NCBI RefSeq assembly: GCF_032229285.1
Contig: NZ_CP135084.1
Coordinates: forward strand, 1,488,001 to 1,552,000
DNA from: Rheinheimera sp. MMS21-TC3
GTDB lineage: Bacteria; Pseudomonadota; Gammaproteobacteria; Enterobacterales; Alteromonadaceae
Direction of reading: 5' to 3'
Length of the DNA stretch: 64,000 nucleotides
Shown: positions 1-10,061 of the stretch, piece after piece
How the letters are laid out: every line of letters starts with the position of its first letter
Position numbering within the stretch: position 1 is the first letter of the stretch
Program-made: the position numbers and the translations under genes
The notes under the pieces: model-generated
Told to the model about the DNA's origin: nothing
What the model saw: the letters and a program-made list of their open reading frames with translations, nothing else
Database searches by the model: none

Positions 1-1
1 C

Positions 2-187
2 TTAAATGCGTTACAGCAATGGCAATATACGGCTACGGGTAAATTGCATAAATCACAGCGGGTACAATTAAATTTTGAGCTAGATGTAATAAAATCTGAT
101 ATGGAGCGCATTAGTGTTACGCCGCCAGCTCCTCCAGTACCACCTGCGCCTGTGGCTCCACCTGTAGCACCAGAAAAGAATATGTAA
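2..187 (+). CDS. TonB-like C-terminal domain protein (3' end only)
   Basis: An open frame runs in from the left edge and stops at 185-187 (TAA). The visible 61 residues begin LNALQQWQYTATGKLHKSQR, followed by VQLNFELD. This is the pattern of the last strands of a TonB C-terminal domain (a Trp-Xaa-Tyr/Phe core, then a V-x-v-x-F-x-L strand). A short Pro/Ala-rich tail of PAPPVPP type follows. A proline-rich stretch after the domain is unusual, since in TonB it normally lies before it. The upstream part, including any membrane anchor, is outside the window, so it could be an energy transducer or another protein with a TonB_C domain. Confidence 0.5.
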   Translation, partial: LNALQQWQYTATGKLHKSQRVQLNFELDVIKSDMERISVTPPAPPVPPAPVAPPVAPEKNM

Positions 188-201
188 TAACGTTGCGAAT
201 G

Positions 202-249
202 CGATAAAGCAGCGGTGTAACCAGCAGTGCTAATAGCGCTGCTTTATCG
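202..249. terminator. Inverted repeat between convergent genes, possible terminator
   Basis: A perfect 13-bp inverted repeat (CGATAAAGCAGCG at 202-214, its complement at 237-249) encloses a 22-nt loop. It lies between the stop of the TonB-like gene and the stop of the leftward membrane-protein gene. Neither strand has a clear U-tract after the stem, so it may act as a bidirectional or 3'-end-protecting hairpin rather than a classical intrinsic terminator. Confidence 0.45.
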
Positions 250-280
250 TATTTGAATATTGCGTCACTAGTGCTTTAGC

Positions 281-928
281 TTAGCGTTCAGGTGATAAGT
301 ATTCTCGATCATAAAAAGTGCGTAACCAATGCGGTTGATATACCGCCATTAAGGTGATGGCGCCACCATTAAGTAAGGCTTCTGGAAACCACGTTAATAT
401 TGATAGTTTAAGGTAATTATCATAAATAATATCCCAAGCAAAACGGCCTTCTGCATAAAACCATAATGAGACTAATAGCATATGCAGCGCTATGGTTAAA
501 GCTGCAGCTAAAAAACCTGCAACAAAAATATAAATAAATAAATGTCGGGTTAAATAACGATAACTGGCTAAAAATAATAAATAACTAAATAGGCCAGGTA
601 AGATAAAAGTAGTGAAAGCATAGAGGCCAGCATCAGCTATAGGAACTTGTTGTAATAAAATTAATATAAGACTTACAAATAGGCACAGCAGCATAGCAAT
701 ACGCCAACCATGGCAAAGAATTAGCGTAGTAAGGAGTAAAAAGTGAATGTTTAAACCAGCTATAATGCCTGCCTTTACACTCCAGAGCGCGCTTAGGCCT
801 AACACAGTGGCAAAAACAAAGTGCTGATAACCTGGTTCAGTTTTTAATTTAGGCCAAAATTCACGCGGAAAATAACGAACGATTATTAGAAGCCATAAAA
901 TCCAACCGGCTATTTGCCAGACACTCAT
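281..928 (-). CDS. Predicted integral membrane protein, CbiM/COG3235-like energy-coupling permease
   Basis: The product is 215 residues, almost entirely hydrophobic, with about six or seven predicted membrane helices. The short segment PHWLRTFYDREYL near the C-terminus and the GLNIHFLLL helix match my memory of the COG3235 family, often named energy-coupling-factor ABC transporter permease. Family knowledge suggests a substrate-binding membrane subunit for a vitamin or metal ion. No ATPase or T-component gene is adjacent, so the substrate cannot be inferred. It starts with ATG at 926-928 and converges on the upstream TonB-like gene. Another uncharacterised membrane family remains possible. 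Confidence 0.5.
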   Translation of the reverse strand: MSVWQIAGWILWLLIIVRYFPREFWPKLKTEPGYQHFVFATVLGLSALWSVKAGIIAGLNIHFLLLTTLILCHGWRIAMLLCLFVSLILILLQQVPIADAGLYAFTTFILPGLFSYLLFLASYRYLTRHLFIYIFVAGFLAAALTIALHMLLVSLWFYAEGRFAWDIIYDNYLKLSILTWFPEALLNGGAITLMAVYQPHWLRTFYDREYLSPER

Positions 929-1156
929 TCATCTTCTCCACTTAACTAAGTTGTTGTTTAATTATGTAATTTAAAGCCTAAATCACTGAGTCAATTATTT
1001 ACTGACTATCTTGCTGAATACGCTATATTTATTATGATAGAGTCTAAGACTGTTATTATAACGTTTATTAGGGTTAACTTTAATTTCTTGAATGTAAATT
1101 ACGCTAAGCACTAGATACACTTTTGCTGTTATAAAGTATTAATGTAGGTGTCGACT

Positions 1157-1612
1157 ATGAATAGATTAGAAAAAAAGCTGCCACCCTTAGCGCTGGTTAT
1201 TATTGTGGCGATATTAATGTGGTTAATTTCTATTTATGCACCGCTTATCTTTATACCTTATAGGTTAGGTATAGTAACGCTATTAGCATTAGTCGCGCTA
1301 GGAATAATTTTTGCTGGTTTATTAGCGTTTTGGCAAGCAAAAACTACGGTTGATCCTAGCACGCCAGAAGCTGCTTCTGAATTAGTATCATCAGGTATTT
1401 ATAAGTGCACTCGGAATCCAATGTATCTTGGCTTTGCGTTTTTACTTTTAGCTTGGGCGGTATTTTTAGCATCCGTTTGGTCAATGCTGATGATTGGAGT
1501 TTATATTCTGTATTTAAATCGCTTTCAAATTCAAGCTGAAGAGCGAGCATTAACCGATATTTTTGGTGTTAAATATCAACAGTATCAGACCAAAGTTAGG
1601 CGTTGGCTGTAG
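1157..1612 (+). CDS. Membrane-bound isoprenylcysteine/phospholipid methyltransferase-like protein
   Basis: The product is 151 residues with three or four hydrophobic helices. The C-terminal half carries the family signature: GIYKCTRNPMYLGF (residues about 83-96), then a helix and an EERALTDIFGVKYQQYQTKVRRW segment holding the Glu-Glu and Tyr residues typical of ICMT/PEMT-like enzymes. These enzymes transfer a methyl group from S-adenosylmethionine to a lipid-like or thiol substrate in the inner membrane; the substrate here is unknown. I chose ATG at 1157 over a GTG at 1148 because a TAGGTG ribosome-binding site at 1145-1150 is well spaced from it. It stands alone between a divergent gene and the macroglobulin gene. 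Confidence 0.7.
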   Translation: MNRLEKKLPPLALVIIVAILMWLISIYAPLIFIPYRLGIVTLLALVALGIIFAGLLAFWQAKTTVDPSTPEAASELVSSGIYKCTRNPMYLGFAFLLLAWAVFLASVWSMLMIGVYILYLNRFQIQAEERALTDIFGVKYQQYQTKVRRWL

Positions 1613-1714
1613 TAATGCTTGCTAACTTAAGTCGCTATAGTTCATTTAAGATTAACCTTCATAAGCTAGTATTATGAAGCTTTAGTGTGCGCTTTTAAAA
1701 AACTAAGGATAGTC

Positions 1715-4700
1715 ATGTCTGAATCATCATCATTTTTTAGTAAGCTTTTTGGTTCGATTAATTGGATTGCGCCTCCTTGGTGTCAGCAATTAAAATCTTC
1801 AGCTCAACAGCAACCAGCAAGGTTTTGGTCAATTATTGTTGTTATATTATTAGTGTTTAGTGCAGTTGTTGCTGGAAGCTATTACATTAATCAATTGCCT
1901 AAACCTATGCAGGTTATAGCAGAAGTTAGTGCCCCCGAAATTGGCTACTATCAAGATGATATAGAGCAACCTAGCACTCTGACTCTGGCTTTTTCTTATG
2001 ATGATCAAATTACCAATTTGCCTGATGATGCACCAATCAGCCCAAGAGTTTTGCCGCCCACTCAACCACAGTCTACTCTTTCAGCAGCAAAATTAGATTT
2101 AATAGGCGAAGTATTAACCTCTGGCATTTCGCTAAGCCCAAATATTAACGGTAAATGGTTGTGGCAAGATGATAATACCTTAAGCTTTACGCCCGATCAG
2201 GCTTGGCCAGCAGGGCAGGAGTATACAGTAACATTAGATAAAGCTATTTTTGCCCCTGACATTAATTTAAAACAAAGCCGTTATCATTTTTTATCTGCAG
2301 CTTTTACGGCTGAATTAATAAATTTACGGTTTTATCAGCATCCAGAGCAACTTAAACAACGCCATATAGTGGGCACGCTCAACTTTAGTCATCCTGTTGA
2401 ACTAGCTAGCATTAAGTCATTATTAAGCCTGAAAATGCGTAAAGATGGCGCAGAAAAGTCAGCTAAAGGCTTAACGTTAGATTATAGCCTTACTAGCGAT
2501 AAATCAGGGCGTGAGGTTTATTTTAAGTCTGCAGCCTTAAGCTTACCTGAGCACGAACAGTATTTAACCGTAACTTTAGAGCAAGGCGCACGGGCAAAAC
2601 AACCTAACTCAGACACAACAGTGGCAAAAGTTGCGAAAATAACCGACAAAATTAGCCAGCAATTACTGGTGCCAGATCAAAGTAGCTTTTTAAAAGTAAC
2701 TCAACCTACGATTGATATTGTTAATAATCCAGAGCAGCAGCCTGAACAAGTATTAATGCTAGGCTTTACTGACCGCATTGCTAGAGTTGAATTAGCGAAA
2801 AAATTAAAGTTATACACTTTGCCTAAGCATCCCAAACGTCGCTCTGGCAATTGGATGGCCAGTGAAGTTAACGCTAAAGTGTTAGCGGATGCTAAATTGC
2901 TAGAATGGCAGCTGATGCCAACAACTGAAAGCCATGCTAGTCAGTTTAGTATTAAGCTAGATTTACCGGAAAAACAACATGTTTTTGTCCAAGTTCCGGC
3001 TGGTTTAACCTCAGTGGCTGAATTTGCTTTGGCCAATGAATTTCGCTCTGTATTGCAAGCACCGGCTTATCCTAAACAAGCAAAAATCATTGGCGAGGGT
3101 GCCGTTTTATCCTTAAGTGGTCAGCAAACCTTGCAATTACTTAGTCGTGGCTTACCTGGCATTAAAGTAAAGCTACATAAGTTATTACCTAAGCAATTAA
3201 ATCATTATGTTAGTCAAACTAATGGTGATATTAGCCAGCCATATTTTGATGGTTACCGTTTTGATCAAGAGAATATAACCGCAGTTTATGAAAAAACTTT
3301 TACCCTTACTAATGTTGATGCCAAGCAAGCTAACTACTTAGCCTTACCGCTAAAACCATACTTAGATAAAAGTGGTATGGGCTTATTTATTATTGAGCTT
3401 ACGGCTTATGACGCTAATCAGCCAAATAGCTATCAAGAAACGCTAGATAAGCGCATGGTGTTAGTAACGGATCTGGGCTTATTGGTTAAACACAATGCTG
3501 ACTCTAGCCAACAAGTGTTTGTGATGTCTGTTGCAACTGGTAAGCCTGTAGCTAATGCTACGGTTGAATTATTGGGTAAAAATGGTGTGCCTTTATATAG
3601 TGAAAAAACTGACAGCCAAGGCCAAGTAAGTTTTGCTAAAACAAATCACTTTTCCCGCGAGCGTCAGCCGGTTGTTTATCTTGCGTCTTTGCAACGAGAG
3701 GGCATCACAGATAGTAGCTTTATTCCTTTTCAACGTTATAGCCGCCAGTTAGATTATTCTAAATTTAATACTTCGGGTGATTATTACGATGCTGTAGATA
3801 CTACAGCACTTAATGCTTTTATATTTACTGATAGAGGCATTTATCGACCAGGTGAGCAAGTTAATGTTGCCGCTATTATACGCCAAGCCGATATGGCAGT
3901 AGCCCAAGGTAGCAAGCTGCCGCTTAACATTCAAGTTGAAGGGCCACGCGGTAATACTTTTTGGCAAACTAAATTTTCATTATCGGGGCGTGGCTTGCAT
4001 AGCTTTACTATTGATACCGAAAACAGCAGTGATACCGGACGTTACACCGTTTCCGTCACTTTATTAGATGACAAAGGCGTAACCCAACGTTATTTAGGCT
4101 CTGCCAGCTTTCAAGTTGAAGAATTTACGCCAGATCGATTAAAAATAGCTAATAAGTTTAACCAAAGCGCGAAAGGTTGGTTAGCACCAGCAGACTTAGT
4201 TGCCCAAGTGCAATTAGATAATTTGTTTGGTACCCCAGCGCAACAGCGCCGAGTAAGTGGTCGCTTTGAACTTATTCCTACTAGCTTTAACTTTACTGAA
4301 TATAAAGACTATAAGTTTGTGGCATTAAATCAGGATGATAAAGCCAGAGAGCGAATTAAAGAAAACTTAACTGATCAAGAAACGGATGTTAATGGCCAAG
4401 CTAACTTTACCTTACCGTTAGAGCAATATAGTGGTGGTACTTATCGCTTACTGTTTCATGCCGAAGGTTTTGACAGCGCGGGTGGTCGTAGTGTGCAGTT
4501 AATGCAAACTGCTTTATTATCGCCGCTGTCACATTTAGTGGGCTTTAAAGCTGATGGTGATTTAGGCTACTTAAAAAAACAGCAAGAGCGAACAATCAGC
4601 TTTATTGCTATTAATAAAGAACTAGAGCAAATAGGGCTATCGGGTTTAAAGCTAAAAATAATAGCAAAACGTCCTGTGTCCAGTTTAGTGCAGCAAGGTG

Positions 4701-7603
4701 ATGGCACTTATCAATATCAAAGTATTGAACAGCGTGAACAAATTAGTGAAATAGATTTTGCTATAACTAAAGACGGTAATCAGTATCAGTTAGCAACAGA
4801 TAAGCCAGGTGATTATGAATTACAGTTAGTGGACAACCAGCAGCAGTTATTAACTAAACTTAGCTTTAGTGTCATTGGTGCGGGTAATAACCAAGCTATG
4901 CTAGAAAAAAATGCCACTTTAGAAGTCAAACTAGATAAAAGTGATTATAAAGCCGGTGAATGGATAGAACTAAATATTACCGCACCTTATACCGGCAGTG
5001 GCTTAATAAGCATTGAATCGGACAAAGTGCACGCTTTTAGCTGGTTTAGTGCTAGTACAACTAGCTCTATTCAACGTATTCAGTTACCAAAGCATTTAGA
5101 AGGCAATGCCTATATTAATGTTAGCTATGTTAGAGCGCTGGACTCTGAAGAGTTGTTTATTAGCCCGCTGAGTTATGCCGTTGTGCCCTTTAATATTGAT
5201 CGTAGTAGCCGCGAATTAACTATAACCTTAGAGGCACCAGCTGAAGTGCGCCCAGGTAAAGCCTTTAAGTTAGGCTACAAGACATCAAACCCAGCTGATA
5301 TTTTAATTTTTGGTGTTGATGAAGGTATTTTGCAAGTGGCTGATTATAAATTACCCGATCCGCTGGCACATTATCTAAAAAAACGAGCACTGCAAGTACG
5401 TAGTATGCAAATGTTAGATTTACTGTTACCTGAGTTTACTTTATTACGCCGGCAATTAGCGGGTATTGGCGGCGATGTCGAAAGTATAATGGTCACAGGT
5501 AGTCGGATGATGATGGATAAAAACTTAAATCCATTTGCACGTCGTCAAGAGCAGCCAGGGGTGTTTTGGTTAGGCATTTTACCCGCAGATACTGAGCTTA
5601 AACAGACAGAAGTAACTATTCCACAAAGCTTTAGCGGCAATATTAAGCTAATGGCAGTAGCGGTAGCCGAGGACACTTTAGGTGCCAAAAACCAAGACTT
5701 ATTAGTACGCGGTCCTTTTGTGTTAACACCAAATGTGTTAACTACGGCAGCCCCCGGTGATGAGTTTGATGTTAGTATTTCTGTGGCTAATGGCATAAAA
5801 CAATCTGGCCAGAATGCCAAGGTAGAAGTAGCATTAACACTGCCTGATTCCTTGCAGCTACTAGGTTCAACCAAGCAGCAATTAACAATAGCCGAAGGCA
5901 GTGAAGCTACTGCCAGCTATAGAGTAAAAGCCTTAAGCAAACTAGGTGAAGCTACCTTGCGCTTTAGCGCGCGTTATGAAAATGGTCGCTTAGTTGAGCA
6001 AAGCAATCGCGATATTAGCATTAGCATTAGGCCTGCTACTGATTATCAAAACCTGATCACAGCGGGTTATGCTAAAAAAGGCCAAGCTAAGCTGACACCC
6101 AGTACTAAATGGTACCCAGAGCTGGCAGATTTGTCAGTGACGGCATCTAGCAACCCCTTAGTGTTAGCCGAAAGCTTTAGTAATTATTTAGCTCAATATC
6201 CTCATGGCTGTACTGAACAAATTGTTTCGCAGGTGTTCCCTTGGATAGGTTTAGTGCAGCAACCTGCTTATCAAAGCCAGCTACCAGAATTACAGCAAAA
6301 GTTTGCTGTATTAATAGATAAACTGGCCGAGCGCCAGCAATATGATGGCGGATTTAATTTCTGGCCTGGTCAGCAAAGTAGTGCCGATGCACCTAGTGTT
6401 TATACCATGCATTTTTTAATTGCCGCTCGCGAGCAAGGGCTAGCTGTGCCTAACTATATGCTGGAACAAGGTATGGAATATTTAACCAGCTTAGCTAGGT
6501 TAAACGGCGCTAATTTATATCAAGCAAGGCTGCGTGCTAATGCAATTTACCTCTTAACCCGTAATGGTCTAGTCACTAGTAATTACTTAGTCGCCTTACA
6601 TGAGCGTTTAGAAAAGCAGCACCAGCAAGCATGGCAATCTGATATTACAGCTGTGTATATGGCGGCAAGTTATCAATTATTGCAAAAACAAGATATTGCT
6701 AGCGGCTTAATTAGCCAATATAAACTATCAAAGCCATCAGCTTTTGAGCTGCAATTCTCAAGCAGCTCAACAACTAGAGTCACGCCGTCGCCTTATGCTA
6801 ACGATGCTTTTCAATCGCAATTAAGTTTAGATGCGCAATATATCTATTTATTAGCAGAGCATTTTCCGGATAGGGCCAAGCAGCTTAATAGCCAATCAGT
6901 ATTAAGCTTAGTTCAGCCAATGTTTGATGGCCATTACAATACCATTAGCTCGGCTTATGCGGTGTTAGCCTTGTCGGCTTATGCACAAATGCAAGGTGAA
7001 CTATCGCTTGACTCATTGCAGCTTTATCAGCAGCTCGGTGATAAAAAGCAGTCACTTGCCTTAGCGGACAATAGTACGGCTATAGCTAAAGCTAAGTTCT
7101 CAGTCAGTGCCGATAAGCTACTGATAGAATCTGTCCAACCGGTTTTTTATGCCTTAAATGAAGCCGGTTATGCCGCTGACCTGCCCACTGTTGCCAGCAG
7201 TAAGGGTTTAGAGGTGGTTCGTGACTATTTAGATGCCGCTGGTAATAAAGTAACCACAGCGCAACAGGGCGATGAGCTAACAGTAAGGTTACGCATTCGC
7301 ACTACCGGCAAACAATGGCAGAGCAATGTGGCAGTTATAGATTTATTGCCCGCGGGCTTTAGTGTTATTCGTAGCTCTTTACCCCGAGAGCAAATACGCT
7401 GGCGCGCAGATTATATTGATGTACGAGAAGACCGTATTGTTTATTACGCCAGCTTTGGTCCGCAAAGTACTGAGCTTAAGTATCAGGTTAAAGTGACAGC
7501 AGCCGGTGACTTTGTTGTGCCTGCTGCTTATGCTGAGTCGATGTATGATCGTACTGTTTATGCTAATTCAATCGCATCACGATTTAAGGTTAACGCTAAA
7601 TAG
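1715..7603 (+). CDS. Bacterial alpha-2-macroglobulin (YfhM type)
   Basis: The product is 1962 residues, larger than E. coli YfhM (about 1650). A hydrophobic segment at about 37-57 would anchor it in the inner membrane, and I see no lipobox. The thioester motif HGCTEQ is present with Cys at 1499, so it should trap proteases covalently through a Cys-Gln thioester. Repeated MG-type beta domains precede it, and the thioester domain is followed by a receptor-like beta domain. It lies 36 bp upstream of pbpC, the well-known pairing of a periplasmic protease trap with a peptidoglycan-repair synthase. Start: AAGGA at 1705-1709 favours ATG at 1715 over GTG at 1685. Residues 1255-1264 read VESIMVTGSR, which resembles the N-terminal signature of TonB-dependent receptors (see findings). 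Confidence 0.92.
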   Translation: MSESSSFFSKLFGSINWIAPPWCQQLKSSAQQQPARFWSIIVVILLVFSAVVAGSYYINQLPKPMQVIAEVSAPEIGYYQDDIEQPSTLTLAFSYDDQITNLPDDAPISPRVLPPTQPQSTLSAAKLDLIGEVLTSGISLSPNINGKWLWQDDNTLSFTPDQAWPAGQEYTVTLDKAIFAPDINLKQSRYHFLSAAFTAELINLRFYQHPEQLKQRHIVGTLNFSHPVELASIKSLLSLKMRKDGAEKSAKGLTLDYSLTSDKSGREVYFKSAALSLPEHEQYLTVTLEQGARAKQPNSDTTVAKVAKITDKISQQLLVPDQSSFLKVTQPTIDIVNNPEQQPEQVLMLGFTDRIARVELAKKLKLYTLPKHPKRRSGNWMASEVNAKVLADAKLLEWQLMPTTESHASQFSIKLDLPEKQHVFVQVPAGLTSVAEFALANEFRSVLQAPAYPKQAKIIGEGAVLSLSGQQTLQLLSRGLPGIKVKLHKLLPKQLNHYVSQTNGDISQPYFDGYRFDQENITAVYEKTFTLTNVDAKQANYLALPLKPYLDKSGMGLFIIELTAYDANQPNSYQETLDKRMVLVTDLGLLVKHNADSSQQVFVMSVATGKPVANATVELLGKNGVPLYSEKTDSQGQVSFAKTNHFSRERQPVVYLASLQREGITDSSFIPFQRYSRQLDYSKFNTSGDYYDAVDTTALNAFIFTDRGIYRPGEQVNVAAIIRQADMAVAQGSKLPLNIQVEGPRGNTFWQTKFSLSGRGLHSFTIDTENSSDTGRYTVSVTLLDDKGVTQRYLGSASFQVEEFTPDRLKIANKFNQSAKGWLAPADLVAQVQLDNLFGTPAQQRRVSGRFELIPTSFNFTEYKDYKFVALNQDDKARERIKENLTDQETDVNGQANFTLPLEQYSGGTYRLLFHAEGFDSAGGRSVQLMQTALLSPLSHLVGFKADGDLGYLKKQQERTISFIAINKELEQIGLSGLKLKIIAKRPVSSLVQQGDGTYQYQSIEQREQISEIDFAITKDGNQYQLATDKPGDYELQLVDNQQQLLTKLSFSVIGAGNNQAMLEKNATLEVKLDKSDYKAGEWIELNITAPYTGSGLISIESDKVHAFSWFSASTTSSIQRIQLPKHLEGNAYINVSYVRALDSEELFISPLSYAVVPFNIDRSSRELTITLEAPAEVRPGKAFKLGYKTSNPADILIFGVDEGILQVADYKLPDPLAHYLKKRALQVRSMQMLDLLLPEFTLLRRQLAGIGGDVESIMVTGSRMMMDKNLNPFARRQEQPGVFWLGILPADTELKQTEVTIPQSFSGNIKLMAVAVAEDTLGAKNQDLLVRGPFVLTPNVLTTAAPGDEFDVSISVANGIKQSGQNAKVEVALTLPDSLQLLGSTKQQLTIAEGSEATASYRVKALSKLGEATLRFSARYENGRLVEQSNRDISISIRPATDYQNLITAGYAKKGQAKLTPSTKWYPELADLSVTASSNPLVLAESFSNYLAQYPHGCTEQIVSQVFPWIGLVQQPAYQSQLPELQQKFAVLIDKLAERQQYDGGFNFWPGQQSSADAPSVYTMHFLIAAREQGLAVPNYMLEQGMEYLTSLARLNGANLYQARLRANAIYLLTRNGLVTSNYLVALHERLEKQHQQAWQSDITAVYMAASYQLLQKQDIASGLISQYKLSKPSAFELQFSSSSTTRVTPSPYANDAFQSQLSLDAQYIYLLAEHFPDRAKQLNSQSVLSLVQPMFDGHYNTISSAYAVLALSAYAQMQGELSLDSLQLYQQLGDKKQSLALADNSTAIAKAKFSVSADKLLIESVQPVFYALNEAGYAADLPTVASSKGLEVVRDYLDAAGNKVTTAQQGDELTVRLRIRTTGKQWQSNVAVIDLLPAGFSVIRSSLPREQIRWRADYIDVREDRIVYYASFGPQSTELKYQVKVTAAGDFVVPAAYAESMYDRTVYANSIASRFKVNAK

Positions 7604-7639
7604 TTATGTGCTCAGCTATTTGCTTTGTTAAGGCTTAAA

Positions 7640-10000
7640 ATGGTAACGATGCGTAAGCCTAAATTTAGCCCCAGCAGTCTAGCTATACAGCTAGGGCTGC
7701 TGGTTTTATTGCTGATACTGGGTAGTTTGCTAGCGTTATGGTTATCACCTAAGCCTGAGCTATATCGAGATTATCAGCAAGCGAGCGCTTATTTTGCCGC
7801 TGATGGCAAATTGTTAAGCCTACGCTTGGCTAAGGATCAACGTTATCGACTTCGTATTGGCTTAGAAGACATAGCTCCTGCGTTACAGCAAGCCACTTTG
7901 TTATACGAAGATAGACAGTTTTATCAACATTATGGTGTTGATGGCTCGGCAATATTGCGCGCTTTTTGGCATGGTATTATCAAAGGTGGTCGTCGGCAAG
8001 GGGCCTCTACTATTAGTATGCAATTGGCCAGACTGCGCTTTAATTTACGTAGCAATACCTGGCTAGGTAAAATACAGCAATTGGCTTATGCGCTTTATCT
8101 TGAACGCCATTTTAGCAAAAAGGAAATTTTAGAAGGCTATTTTAATTACGCACCTTACGCCGGCAATATTGAAGGTGCAGCGGCAGCTAGTTTAATTTAT
8201 TTTGCCAAAGAAGCGAAACACTTAAGCTTAGCTGAGGCTTTAGCTTTAGCGGTGATCCCGCAAAACCCAAGCCTGCGCAACCCAGAAACTAAAGTAGGCC
8301 AAGAGCAGTTAGAGCTGGCGCGGCAGCGACTTGCCCAGTTATGGCAGCAACAACCAAGTAAGCAAACTTTAACATCAGACCACATTAGTCGTTTACAAAT
8401 ACCACTACAGTACTATAAACGTAGTGACTTACCTTATGCTGCACCGCATTTTATTAATCATTTAATTAGCCATACTGGCCAGCAGGGGCGGTTTTACACT
8501 AGTTTAGATGCTAGCTTACAGCAAAAAATTGAGGCTTTAGTCCAAGCTTATTTATTAAGCCAACAAAGTAAAGGTTTAGAAAACGCCAGCGTCTTGCTGG
8601 TAAAACGTAGCAGCTTAGACATATTAGCTTGGTTAGGATCAGCAAACTTTTATAATGATGCTATTCAAGGCCAAGTAGATGGCGTAACTGCATTACGCTC
8701 GCCTGGTTCAGCGTTAAAACCTTTTATTTATGCTTTAGCTATGCAGCAAGGTATTATTCATCCTCAGTCTTTACTGGTCGATTTACCTCGACGCTATGGC
8801 GGCTTTAATCCAGAAAACTTTGATCGGCAATTCGTGGGACCTATTCACGCTACTGCTGCATTAATTAATAGCCGTAATTTACCAGCAGTGTATTTACAAT
8901 CGCAGTTAAAGCAGCCAGATTTTTATCAATGGCTAACTCAAGCCGGTGTAGACTTATCGCAGCCGGCTGCTTATTACGGCTTAGCGTTAGCGCTAGGCGG
9001 CATGGAAATAAGCATGCAGCAGTTAGTGCAACTTTATGCTGCACTAGGTAATAAAGGCCAGTTGGCTAAATTAAACTGGCAAGCAAAGCGTACAGAGCCG
9101 GCTAGTAGCCAAAAGATCTTAACCAAAGAGGCTGCTTTTTTAACCCTAGATATGCTGCGCCAACATGCTAAGCCGCAGTCAGACTTATTAACTAAACTAA
9201 CATCTAGTAGCGCAGTAGCATGGAAAACAGGTACTTCGTATGCGTTTCGTGATGCTTGGGCACTAGGGCTAAGTGGTGACTATGTTCTAGCTGTGTGGTT
9301 AGGTAACTTTAATGGTGATAGCAATCCAAACTTAATTGGCCGCTCAGCCGCTGGGCCTTTGTTTTTCCAAATTTTACAGTTATTAGATCTGACAAACACG
9401 GCTAATGCTGCTTTATTTACACCTACGGCCGATTTAAATTTACGCCAAGTTGCTTTGTGTCAACGCAGCGGTGATTTACCCAATAAATATTGTCCACAAA
9501 CCGAGTTAGGTTGGTTTATTCCTGGCGTATCGCCAATAAAGCTTTCTACCGTGCATCGAGCTGTGCCGGTGTATACCGATAGCGGTATGCGAGCTTGTTT
9601 TCATCAGCTTGGCAAAACTTCTTTGCAGGTGTATGAGTTTTGGCCATCAGATATTTATCATAGCTTTATTAATGCCGGTATTATTTTACGTCAGCCACCT
9701 CAGTTGCAACAAGCTTGTTCGGGGCTAGCGCCTGTTGTTATGACCAAACCGATGATAGTGTCACCCCAAGCTGATTTAGTTTATCAGTTAGGCCAAAATT
9801 CTGAACAGCGTAAAATTGCGCTACAAGCTAGATTTGATGGTGACGTTAGCCAAGCGCATTGGTTTGCTGATAATAGGTATTTAGGCACAGTAAAGCCCGG
9901 TGAAACCTTTTTTTGGTCAGCTGATGCTGGTCGATATCTGCTGCGAGTTGTTGATGATTTAGGCGGTGTTGATAGCCGTTATATCCAATTAGCCGAGTAG
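7640..10000 (+). CDS. pbpC: Penicillin-binding protein 1C, bifunctional peptidoglycan synthase
   Basis: The product is 786 residues with an N-terminal membrane anchor (about 15-35). The GT51 glycosyltransferase domain shows the catalytic Glu90 in EDRQFYQHYG and the GASTISMQLARL motif. The transpeptidase domain shows SxxK (Ser357-Ala-Leu-Lys360), SRN (Ser411 to Asn413) and KTGTS (Lys529). A C-terminal BiPBP_C-like beta domain follows. It polymerises lipid II and may crosslink peptides; E. coli PBP1C is mainly a glycosyltransferase. It sits 36 bp after the alpha-2-macroglobulin gene, probably in one operon. ATG at 7640 is chosen because AAGG at 7630-7633 is well placed; a TTG lies further upstream. 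Confidence 0.93.
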   Translation: MVTMRKPKFSPSSLAIQLGLLVLLLILGSLLALWLSPKPELYRDYQQASAYFAADGKLLSLRLAKDQRYRLRIGLEDIAPALQQATLLYEDRQFYQHYGVDGSAILRAFWHGIIKGGRRQGASTISMQLARLRFNLRSNTWLGKIQQLAYALYLERHFSKKEILEGYFNYAPYAGNIEGAAAASLIYFAKEAKHLSLAEALALAVIPQNPSLRNPETKVGQEQLELARQRLAQLWQQQPSKQTLTSDHISRLQIPLQYYKRSDLPYAAPHFINHLISHTGQQGRFYTSLDASLQQKIEALVQAYLLSQQSKGLENASVLLVKRSSLDILAWLGSANFYNDAIQGQVDGVTALRSPGSALKPFIYALAMQQGIIHPQSLLVDLPRRYGGFNPENFDRQFVGPIHATAALINSRNLPAVYLQSQLKQPDFYQWLTQAGVDLSQPAAYYGLALALGGMEISMQQLVQLYAALGNKGQLAKLNWQAKRTEPASSQKILTKEAAFLTLDMLRQHAKPQSDLLTKLTSSSAVAWKTGTSYAFRDAWALGLSGDYVLAVWLGNFNGDSNPNLIGRSAAGPLFFQILQLLDLTNTANAALFTPTADLNLRQVALCQRSGDLPNKYCPQTELGWFIPGVSPIKLSTVHRAVPVYTDSGMRACFHQLGKTSLQVYEFWPSDIYHSFINAGIILRQPPQLQQACSGLAPVVMTKPMIVSPQADLVYQLGQNSEQRKIALQARFDGDVSQAHWFADNRYLGTVKPGETFFWSADAGRYLLRVVDDLGGVDSRYIQLAE

Positions 10001-10010
10001 GAGGGCTAAG

Positions 10011-10058
10011 TTATTAGTGTTTAGTGATAAGTGATAAGTGAATAGGTGAATAGGTGAG
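10011..10058. repeat. Short degenerate tandem repeat before the isochorismatase-like gene
   Basis: The 5' leader is built from near-identical 7-8-nt units (GTGATAA twice, then GTGAATAG and similar GGTGAATA/GGTGAGA units). Several units contain an SD-like AGGTGA, and the last one lies next to the ATG at 10062. Slippage could change the number of ribosome-binding units. No function is established. Confidence 0.5.
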
Positions 10059-10061
10059 ATT

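Noticed and set aside
1657..1679. Inverted repeat CTTCATAA/TTATGAAG before the alpha-2-macroglobulin gene
   Set aside because: The stem is only eight AT-rich pairs with no T-tract; it is too weak to call a terminator or operator.
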